From Candidatus Stercoripulliclostridium pullicola (lineage in GTDB: Bacteria > Bacillota > Clostridia > Christensenellales > DTU072), in contig JADINF010000159.1 of the NCBI GenBank assembly GCA_017694145.1, positions 1-9,786 on the forward strand: a DNA stretch of 9,786 nt, given 5' to 3'. Of this stretch, positions 1-4,919 are shown in pieces; the stretch's first letter is position 1, and each line of letters begins with the position of its first letter. The notes below the pieces were generated by a model that was not told the DNA's origin, made no database searches, and saw only the letters and a list, made by a program, of their open reading frames with translations. The position numbers and the translations under genes are program-made.

Positions 1-304
1 GTCCCGCGCCGTACGTCACCGCCACCACGTCCACGTCCTTGAGTGTAATGCCCGCTTCCGCGAGCGCTTCGTCGGTTATCTTGCCTATAGCGAGAATATG
101 GTTGCGCGAAGCTATCTCCGGCACTACGCCGCCGAAACGCTTGTGTATCTCTATTTGCGAACTTATGACGGAAGAAAGCACCTTCCTTCCGCGCGTGACG
201 GCGACCGCGGTTTCGTCGCAACTGCTTTCGAAAGCCAGTACGGTGTAATCGTCGCGAGCACGCAACCTTTCCAATTTTTCGACGCAATCCGAATAGTAAT
301 CCAT
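1..304 (-). CDS. tsaD: TsaD, tRNA threonylcarbamoyladenosine (t6A) synthesis protein, N-terminal part only
   Basis: The first 101 residues are visible and the C-terminal part lies beyond the left edge. TsaD (Gcp/YgjD) is the ASKHA-fold enzyme that, with TsaB and TsaE, transfers threonylcarbamoyl to A37 of ANN-decoding tRNAs in the cytoplasm. The family signature is clear: FESSCDETAVAV at residues 25-36 (usually IETSCDETAVAV), then SSQIEIHKRFGGVVPEIASR (48-67) with a following His, and AVTYGAG (95-101). The metal-binding histidine pair lies outside the window. The start is an ATG with AGAAGGAG six bases upstream, and that site overlaps the TAG stop of comF, so the two genes are probably translationally coupled. 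Before the first core strand there are about 20 extra residues (MDYYSDCVEKLERLRARDDY), whereas most TsaD proteins start almost at the strand. No better-supported internal start is visible. The family call is very secure. Confidence 0.95.
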   Translation of the reverse strand, partial: MDYYSDCVEKLERLRARDDYTVLAFESSCDETAVAVTRGRKVLSSVISSQIEIHKRFGGVVPEIASRNHILAIGKITDEALAEAGITLKDVDVVAVTYGAG

Positions 305-316
305 TTATTTCTCCTT

Positions 317-1066
317 CTATCGCGTGAACGTGAGCACCGTCACCGAAACGGCTCCCGCGTCTTTGAGCAGTTTAGCGCACGCCGACGCCGTGGCGCCGGT
401 CGTCAGCACGTCGTCGAGCAAAAGGCAACGCTTGCCTTCCACGAGCTTACCCGCTTCGCCCGACGTGAGAGCGAATGCGTCGGCTACCTCGGCAAAGCGG
501 GCTTCCGCGCCGAGTTTAGTCTGGTCTTTGCGCTGTTTTATCCTTTTCAATACGCTTACATGCGTTATTCCCGTGAGCGCGGCGAAAGTTTTTGCGAGTT
601 TTGCGGCATGGTCGAAGCCGCGCTTGCGCACATTGGCGTCGGATGAGGGCACGTGACACAATACGTCCGCGCTTATCTCCATGGCGGCGGCGTAGTCGGC
701 AAGGTATTTCGCCATATATTCGGCAAGCCACGGCTTTTCGCCGTCTTTGTACGAAACGACGAGCTTTCTTGCGAGCGTTTCGTATTCGAATACCGCGTAC
801 GCTTTGTCGAAAAGGGGCGGGCGTTCCGTGCACGCAGAACAAAGTACGCCGTTTTCTATGTGCTTGCCGCAGACTTCGCACAGCTTCCCGGTACGATAAC
901 GTAATTCCGCTTCGCATTCGGGGCATATCGACTTTTCGCGGTATTCCTCTTTGAGCTCCTTTCCGCAACCGATACAGACATACCCTTTGGGGTGCATCAT
1001 GCGTGAGAATGCGGCTTCCGCTTTTTTCAGAAACCTAATAAATCTGCTTTGCTTAACGTCGCGCAT
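317..1066 (-). CDS. comF: ComF family protein with double zinc ribbon and phosphoribosyltransferase domain
   Basis: A 249-residue protein of usual ComF length. The N-terminus holds four CxxC pairs that make two zinc-ribbon-like modules: C31/C34 with C48/C51, and C63/C66 with C76/C79. The C-terminal half is a type I phosphoribosyltransferase fold: VPSSDANVRKRGFDHA at 139-154, the Q..L....R segment near 182-190, and the PRPP-binding loop CLLLDDVLTTGATASAC at 214-230. In naturally competent bacteria ComF is needed for inward movement of single-stranded DNA during transformation; in others its role is less clear and the PRTase substrate is unknown. The ATG has AAGGA six bases upstream, which favours this start over the Met23/Met24 pair. 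The gene starts 40 bases inside the end of recD2 and its stop overlaps the tsaD ribosome binding site, so it is the middle gene of an operon. The family call is secure; a role in competence here is only possible. Confidence 0.93.
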   Translation of the reverse strand: MRDVKQSRFIRFLKKAEAAFSRMMHPKGYVCIGCGKELKEEYREKSICPECEAELRYRTGKLCEVCGKHIENGVLCSACTERPPLFDKAYAVFEYETLARKLVVSYKDGEKPWLAEYMAKYLADYAAAMEISADVLCHVPSSDANVRKRGFDHAAKLAKTFAALTGITHVSVLKRIKQRKDQTKLGAEARFAEVADAFALTSGEAGKLVEGKRCLLLDDVLTTGATASACAKLLKDAGAVSVTVLTFTR

Positions 1067-3240
1067 ATCAATTCCTTAAGTAACGTGTATCTTTTCACGG
1101 TATAATTGTTCTTGACCGCCCGCGCTATTGCGGCTTCGGTACCGACTATGACCACTATGTTTTTTGCTCTCGTGACTGCGGTGTAGAGAAGATTCCTGTT
1201 GAAAAGCATTCCTCCGCCCGAGCCGAGCGCCAGCACCACGGCGGGGAATTCCGAGCCCTGACTTTTGTGAACGCTCACCGCGTAAGCGAGCATAAGATCT
1301 TCCTGGGAGGCGCGGTCGTATTCCACGATCCTGCCGTCGTCGAATTCCACGACTATCTCTCCGCGTATAATGTCTTTTATTATTCCCACGTCGCCGTTGA
1401 AAACTCCCGTCCCTTCTTCGAGCCCCTTGCGCCAGGCGAGGTCGTAATTGTTGACGGTGTGCATCACCCTGTCGCCGTCGCGGAAAGTAACGCCTCCCAC
1501 GACGGTTTCTTTGCCCGCGGGGTTCAGCGCTTTTTGCAATTCCAGGTTGAGAAGCTCCACGCCGGTAGCGCCTTTCTTCATCGGAGCAAGCACCTGTATG
1601 TCGGCGGGCGATATGTGGAAATATTTGGGTAATCTCTCGGTTACGAGCGATACGGTATCTTTAACCACATCTTCGGGTGCCTGTTTGTTGTCAAAGAAGA
1701 AATCTTTGGAACTGTTGCGTATTATCGGCATTTTCCCTTCGTTTATGAGATGGGCATTCACTACGATAAGGCTCGCGGCGTCCTGACGGTATATTTCCGT
1801 AAGGTAAGTGACGGGCGCTATCTCCGAAGCTATTATGTCCGCCAAGACGTTCCCGGGGGACACGCTCGGAAGCTGATCCTTGTCGCCCACGAGCACCACT
1901 TTTGCGGAAGGGCGCACCGCTTTCAGAAGGGCGTTGAATATGTACACGTCCGCCATGCTTATCTCGTCCACGACTATGAGGTCGGCGGAGAGCGGGTTTG
2001 ATTCGTTCATGCGGTAGACGGGTCGCCCCGAAGAAATGTCCATTCCGATAAGGCGGTGTATCGTCTGCGCGTTCCGTCCCGTCGTTTCGGCAAGTCTTTT
2101 CGCCGCGCGCCCGGTAGGGGCGCAGAGGGCGCATTCCATTTTGCGCGCGTCGGCAAGCTCCATAAGACATTCGATTATCGTCGTCTTTCCGGTGCCGGGT
2201 CCTCCGGTTATCACCGACACGCCGCTCGTAAGAGCGGTATTCACCGCTTCCTTCTGTTTATCGTCGAGTGTGATGCGGTGCGTTTTTTCGTAAGCCTCGA
2301 TCTCTTTGTCCGCGTCGGAGCGTATTGCGCCTATAACGCTGCCGCGAGTAAGCCGCACCAGCTTTGCCGCTATCGATTTTTCGGAATTGTATTCCGTGGG
2401 AAGCGCATAGAAAGGCACCGTTTCGCCGTCCTGTTCCGCGCGCGCCACGAAAAGCTGTCCTTCCAGTATAAGTCGCGGCAACTGCGCCGCTATCCTCTCT
2501 TCGTCGTCGTTACGGAGCAGCGCCGCGCTTTCGCGTATCAGTACGTTTTCCGGCAGAGCCGTGTGACCGTTTCTGCCGCCGCCGTCGCGCAACGCATGGA
2601 TTATACCCGCCGATATGCGGAAATCGGAATTTTTGTCGTATCCGAGGCTGTCGGCGAGTTTATCCGCCGTGACGAAGCCCACGCCGTCGAGATCGCGCAC
2701 GAGGCGATAGGGGTTTTCGGTGATCGCGCTTTCGGTGCTTTCGCCGTAAGCTTTATAAATTTTCATCGCGAGCGTGAGCGGTACCGAATGTTTCTGTAAA
2801 AAAAGTATCGCAGCGCGCATGGCGGAATTGTCTTTGAAGTTTTCGGCTATGCTCTCCGCGCGCAGTTTGCCTATGCCGCTCACTTCGGTGAGTCTGTGCG
2901 GCGTGTTTTCCAGTATGTCGAGCGTCCTTAACCCGAAACGCCGCACGATGGCTTCCGCAGTCGCTCTGCCCACTCCGTAAAAAAGCCCGCTCGCAAGATA
3001 ATTTATTATGCCTTCTTCGTCGGCGGGCGCTTCGAAGGTTATTTCTTCGGCTTGGAACTGTTCGCCGTACTTCGAATTGTTCACCCATTTCCCGCTTACG
3101 GTGAGCATTTCGCCTTCTCGGATTTCGGGCATACAGCCCACTACGGTGACGTGCCGCTCCGGAGTGCGGAATTCCATCACCGTGTAGCCGCTCTCCTCCG
3201 AGCGGAATATTACCGTTTCGACGCTCCCACTGATAATCAT
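1027..3240 (-). CDS. recD2: RecD2-type superfamily 1B DNA helicase (RecD/TraA family)
   Basis: An ATP-dependent 5'-3' DNA helicase of the RecD2 (YrrC) type, which acts in replication-fork maintenance and repair without RecBC. From the N-terminus: an OB-like domain starting SGSVETVIFRSEESGYTV; helix-hairpin-helix repeats at about 86-135 (GVGRATAEAI, VSGIGKLRAESI); Walker A GGPGTGKTT at 346-354; CAPTGRAAKRL; Walker B VVDE at 423-426; GDKDQLPS at 452-459; VHKSQGSEF at 657-665; and YTAVTRAK ending at 693. The protein is 737 residues, within the family range. I chose the ATG at 3240 because family members begin near this point. A longer reading from TTG at 3276 would add 12 residues, but that TTG lies inside the promoter -35 box. 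No Shine-Dalgarno sequence precedes the ATG, and the -10 box is only seven bases away, so the mRNA may be leaderless. It is the first gene of the recD2-comF-tsaD operon. Confidence 0.94.
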   Translation of the reverse strand: MIISGSVETVIFRSEESGYTVMEFRTPERHVTVVGCMPEIREGEMLTVSGKWVNNSKYGEQFQAEEITFEAPADEEGIINYLASGLFYGVGRATAEAIVRRFGLRTLDILENTPHRLTEVSGIGKLRAESIAENFKDNSAMRAAILFLQKHSVPLTLAMKIYKAYGESTESAITENPYRLVRDLDGVGFVTADKLADSLGYDKNSDFRISAGIIHALRDGGGRNGHTALPENVLIRESAALLRNDDEERIAAQLPRLILEGQLFVARAEQDGETVPFYALPTEYNSEKSIAAKLVRLTRGSVIGAIRSDADKEIEAYEKTHRITLDDKQKEAVNTALTSGVSVITGGPGTGKTTIIECLMELADARKMECALCAPTGRAAKRLAETTGRNAQTIHRLIGMDISSGRPVYRMNESNPLSADLIVVDEISMADVYIFNALLKAVRPSAKVVLVGDKDQLPSVSPGNVLADIIASEIAPVTYLTEIYRQDAASLIVVNAHLINEGKMPIIRNSSKDFFFDNKQAPEDVVKDTVSLVTERLPKYFHISPADIQVLAPMKKGATGVELLNLELQKALNPAGKETVVGGVTFRDGDRVMHTVNNYDLAWRKGLEEGTGVFNGDVGIIKDIIRGEIVVEFDDGRIVEYDRASQEDLMLAYAVSVHKSQGSEFPAVVLALGSGGGMLFNRNLLYTAVTRAKNIVVIVGTEAAIARAVKNNYTVKRYTLLKELICATLSKADLLGF

Positions 3241-3247
3241 ATTGAAA

Positions 3248-3276
3248 ATTATACCATACGAGCCCGCCGAGAGCAA
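3248..3276 (-). promoter_or_regulatory. Promoter of the recD2-comF-tsaD operon (extended -10)
   Basis: On the minus strand, TTGCTC (3276-3271) is followed after exactly 17 bases by TATAAT (3253-3248). TG stands one base before the -10 hexamer (TGGTATAAT), which makes it an extended -10 promoter; that compensates for the weak -35 (three of six bases match). Normal spacing puts transcription start at about 3241, one base before the recD2 ATG. Confidence 0.72.
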
Positions 3277-3286
3277 CCTATTTGCC

Positions 3287-3306
3287 GCCGTAAAAGCCTT
3301 TACGGC
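3287..3306. repeat. Perfect 8-bp inverted repeat upstream of the recD2 promoter
   Basis: GCCGTAAA (3287-3294) and TTTACGGC (3299-3306) are perfect reverse complements around a four-base centre, AGCC. The repeat lies 10 bases upstream of the recD2 -35 box. There is no T-run on either side, so it does not look like a terminator; a protein binding site is possible. A second small inverted repeat, CGGCA/TGCCG (3303-3316), overlaps its right end. The rest of 3317-3385 shows no clear feature. Confidence 0.45.
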
Positions 3307-3385
3307 ATAATTGCCGCGCCGGGTTTTGCCTAGCTTCCGGGATACTTTTGAGTTTGGCTTCGGAGCGGCGATTTTATATCGGAAA

Positions 3386-3452
3386 TTCTTATTAACTTAA
3401 CATTTTTTATTATATCTAAACGCTTGACACCGAAAATACCGCTTGATATAAT
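3386..3452 (+). promoter_or_regulatory. Consensus sigma-A promoter of the L7Ae-rpsL-rpsG operon, with AT-rich UP-like element
   Basis: TTGACA (3424-3429) and TATAAT (3447-3452) match both consensus hexamers completely with the ideal 17-base spacer. TG at 3444-3445 adds an extended -10. The stretch 3386-3420 just upstream is almost all A and T, as in UP elements of ribosomal promoters that contact the RNA polymerase alpha subunit. Transcription should start near 3457-3459. Such strength fits a ribosomal protein operon. Confidence 0.9.
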
Positions 3453-3456
3453 AATT

Positions 3457-3497
3457 AGGCTTGCGAAAGCAGGCTTGTTTGTATGTAGAAGGAGCCT
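3457..3497 (+). promoter_or_regulatory. Short structured leader of the ribosomal operon, with ribosome binding site
   Basis: The predicted 5' end can form a four-pair stem closed by a GCGA tetraloop (GCTT-GCGA-AAGC, 3459-3470). AGGCTTG occurs twice, at 3457-3463 and 3471-3477, and AGCCT (3493-3497), directly before the start codon, can pair with either copy. AGCCT overlaps the end of the ribosome binding site AGAAGGAG (3487-3494), which sits only three bases from the ATG. Alternative folds that hide or free the start are therefore possible, but regulation is inferred. Confidence 0.45.
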
Positions 3498-3794
3498 ATG
3501 AAACAGTCAATAATCGATTTGTTATCGGCTGACAAGGTTATCGGACTAAGGCAAGTGAACCGAGGTATCGGCGACGATGCGATCAGGTGTGTGTTGATCG
3601 CCGCGGATACCGAGGAGCGTATAAGGAGAGAACTTACCGCTCTCTGCCGCTCGCGCGGCGTCCCCGTGCGCTTTGTGCCGTCTAAAGAGGAATTGGGCAA
3701 AGCCGTGGGTATTGACGTCGATTGCGCGACGGTAGGGATCCTGAAAGTTCGATCCGCGGTTTCCGCGAATGGGTTGTCGACGGAAACCAAATAA
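3498..3794 (+). CDS. ybxF: L7Ae/L30e-family K-turn RNA-binding protein, YbxF type
   Basis: A 98-residue protein of the L7Ae/L30e/S12e/Gadd45 family. Members bind kink-turn RNA; YbxF of Bacillus binds K-turns in vitro and associates with the ribosome. The segment GLRQVNRGI at 16-24 lines up with the RNA-contact region of YbxF (GTKQTVKAL in the Bacillus protein, from memory), followed by the strand CVLIAADTEE (31-40), GVPVRFVPSKEELGKAVGI (54-72) and a final strand ATVGIL. The tail after about residue 80 is longer than in Bacillus and unstructured in appearance. Position supports the call: in Bacillus this gene also stands directly before rpsL. AGAAGGAG precedes the ATG, but with an unusually short three-base spacer. 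It is the first gene of the operon, 17 bases before rpsL. The exact role in the cell is unsettled even in model species. Confidence 0.88.
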   Translation: MKQSIIDLLSADKVIGLRQVNRGIGDDAIRCVLIAADTEERIRRELTALCRSRGVPVRFVPSKEELGKAVGIDVDCATVGILKVRSAVSANGLSTETK

Positions 3795-3811
3795 GTAAAG
3801 GAGGAACCCTA

Positions 3812-4183
3812 ATGCCAACAACTAACCAACTCATCAGGCAAGGCAGACAGCGTCAGACCAAGAAGTCTCTGACTCCTATCATGGACGGTTGCCCTCAGAA
3901 AAGAGGCGTATGCCTGTCCGTCACGACGACCACGCCTAAAAAGCCTAATTCCGCTGTTCGTAAAATCGCAAGAGTACGTCTTGTGAACGGAATGGAAGGA
4001 ACCATCTACATTCCTGGTATCGGACACAACCTTCAGGAGCACAGCGTTGTGCTTATCAGAGGCGGAAGAGTTAGAGACCTGCCCGGCGTAAGATATCACA
4101 TTATCCGTGGTACGCTGGACACTGCGGGCGTTGCTAAGCGCAAGCAGGCAAGGTCGAAGTACGGCGCAAAGACCCCTAAATAA
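3812..4183 (+). CDS. rpsL: 30S ribosomal protein S12
   Basis: A 123-residue S12, a core decoding-centre protein of the small subunit. Family blocks are intact: NQLIRQGR (5-12), CPQKRGVC (27-34), TTTPKKPNSAVRK (39-51), GHNLQEHSVVLIRGGRV (71-87), DLPGVRYH (89-96) and KQARSKYG (111-118). The start is ATG 3812, with AAAGGAGG seven bases upstream (3797-3804); a longer open frame reaching back to 3722 only overlaps the preceding gene. Lys43 and Lys44 are normal. Residue 88 is Arg (AGA at 4073-4075) where nearly all bacterial S12 proteins I know have Lys; Lys88 to Arg is a known streptomycin-resistance change. Asp89, the residue methylthiolated by RimO in some bacteria, is present. The end of the gene forms one arm of an inverted repeat that reaches toward rpsG. 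Confidence 0.98.
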   Translation: MPTTNQLIRQGRQRQTKKSLTPIMDGCPQKRGVCLSVTTTTPKKPNSAVRKIARVRLVNGMEGTIYIPGIGHNLQEHSVVLIRGGRVRDLPGVRYHIIRGTLDTAGVAKRKQARSKYGAKTPK

Positions 4184-4199
4184 TCGATAAGGTCTTTGC
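4166..4199 (+). other. 9-bp inverted repeat across the rpsL stop codon, candidate S7-responsive mRNA hairpin
   Basis: GCAAAGACC (4166-4174) and GGTCTTTGC (4191-4199) are perfect reverse complements with a 16-base loop that contains the rpsL stop codon. No T-run follows, so it is not an intrinsic terminator. It ends 13 bases before the rpsG ribosome binding site. In E. coli, S7 represses its operon by binding the rpsL-rpsG intercistronic mRNA; the same position here suggests a similar role, but no S7 site can be proven from sequence alone. Confidence 0.5.
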
Positions 4200-4226
4200 T
4201 ATTGAACAGAACAGGAGGACATTGAA

Positions 4227-4697
4227 ATGCCAAGAAGAAGCGGAGTTCCCAAGAGAAACGTTTTGCCCGATCCGGTATACAATTCGGAAGTCATTACCAA
4301 GCTTACCAATCAGGTAATGTTGGACGGCAAACTCGGCACCGCGCAGAAAATAGTTTACAGTGCGTTCGATATCATCAAGGAGAAGACCGGTAACGCTCCC
4401 GAGGAAGTATTCTTCAAAGCTCTCGAGAACATCATGCCGGTGCTGGAAGTCAAAGCGCGTCGCGTAGGCGGAGCGAACTACCAGGTACCTCTTGAGATAC
4501 GTCCCGTGCGCAGACAGACCCTCGGTATCCGTTGGCTCGTCATGTATGCGAGAAAGCGCGGCGAGAGAACGATGAGCGAGAGGCTTGCGGGCGAGATAAT
4601 GGATGCGTACAACAACGCCGGCGGCGCTATCAAGAAGAAGGAAGACACCCACCGTATGGCAGAGGCGAACAAAGCGTTCGCGCACTTCCGTTGGTAG
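4227..4697 (+). CDS. rpsG: 30S ribosomal protein S7
   Basis: A 156-residue S7, the usual length, which starts assembly of the 3' major (head) domain of 16S rRNA and lies near the E site. Recognisable blocks are MPRRSGVPKRNVLPDP at the start, the helix segment ITKLTNQVMLDGKLGTAQKI (23-42), and the RNA-binding beta-hairpin region about 72-99 with VKARRVGGANYQVPLEIRP. These are followed by RRQTLGIRWLV, RKRGERTMSERLAGEI and the C-terminal AHFRW. The ATG follows AGGAGG (4213-4218) with an eight-base spacer. rpsG lies 43 bases after rpsL and is the last gene of this unit, since a strong terminator follows. S7 is the autoregulator of the str operon in E. coli. Confidence 0.98.
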   Translation: MPRRSGVPKRNVLPDPVYNSEVITKLTNQVMLDGKLGTAQKIVYSAFDIIKEKTGNAPEEVFFKALENIMPVLEVKARRVGGANYQVPLEIRPVRRQTLGIRWLVMYARKRGERTMSERLAGEIMDAYNNAGGAIKKKEDTHRMAEANKAFAHFRW

Positions 4698-4722
4698 TCT
4701 TTCGGAAGCACGCATTGACTCG

Positions 4723-4753
4723 AAACGGTATGCTCCCCATACCGTTTTGTTTT
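4723..4753 (+). terminator. Intrinsic terminator after rpsG
   Basis: AAACGGTATG (4723-4732) pairs perfectly with CATACCGTTT (4738-4747) around the loop CTCCC, followed by TGTTTT (4748-4753). A 10-bp stem with a U-rich tail is a standard Rho-independent terminator. It separates rpsG from fusA, which are co-transcribed without a terminator in many bacteria. Confidence 0.88.
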
Positions 4754-4791
4754 GAAAGGGGGGAATAAAATTTCTTCCCGTAACAATAATC

Positions 4792-4869
4792 GTTAAGTGG
4801 GCGCGTAAAGCGCTGCCGCGCGGGCGGTGCGGTTGCCCGTCGGAAACTTAACTGATATCTTGTAGTTAA
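4792..4869 (+). promoter_or_regulatory. Structured region upstream of fusA with mutually exclusive pairings
   Basis: GTTAAGT (4792-4798) is the perfect complement of ACTTAAC (4846-4852). They enclose a GC-rich 47-base interior that can form inner stems, such as GGGC (4799-4802) with GCCC (4835-4838). The same right arm, as TTAACT (4848-4853), can instead pair with AGTTAA (4864-4869). The two pairings exclude each other. If this region is transcribed it could act as an RNA switch; if not, TTAACT-N10-AGTTAA could be a protein operator. I find no good promoter between 4754 and 4791. Confidence 0.35.
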
Positions 4870-4888
4870 AGATCAAAGAAGCTAATAT
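4860..4888 (+). promoter_or_regulatory. Candidate fusA promoter
   Basis: TTGTAG (4860-4865), a 17-base spacer and TAATAT (4883-4888) give a moderate match to the sigma-A consensus, with a start near 4895. A competing choice is TTGCCC (4833-4838), 17 bases, then TATCTT (4856-4861) with TG one base before it. The terminator after rpsG implies that some promoter lies in this gap, but which one is used is uncertain. Confidence 0.4.
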
Positions 4889-4919
4889 ATCAAACATTCG
4901 GAAATAAGGAAATACGGAA

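Noticed and set aside
3241..3276. A longer RecD2 starting at TTG 3276
   Set aside because: The TTG falls in the -35 box of the operon promoter, no ribosome binding site precedes it, and family members begin near the ATG at 3240.
3722..3811. A 30-residue N-terminal extension of S12
   Set aside because: The canonical S12 start at 3812 has an ideal ribosome binding site, and the extension overlaps the coding end of the preceding gene.
4799..4845. A possible tRNA or other small RNA gene in the GC-rich segment before fusA
   Set aside because: There is no T-loop GTTCRA motif, no acceptor-stem pairing of the right length and no other known RNA signature.
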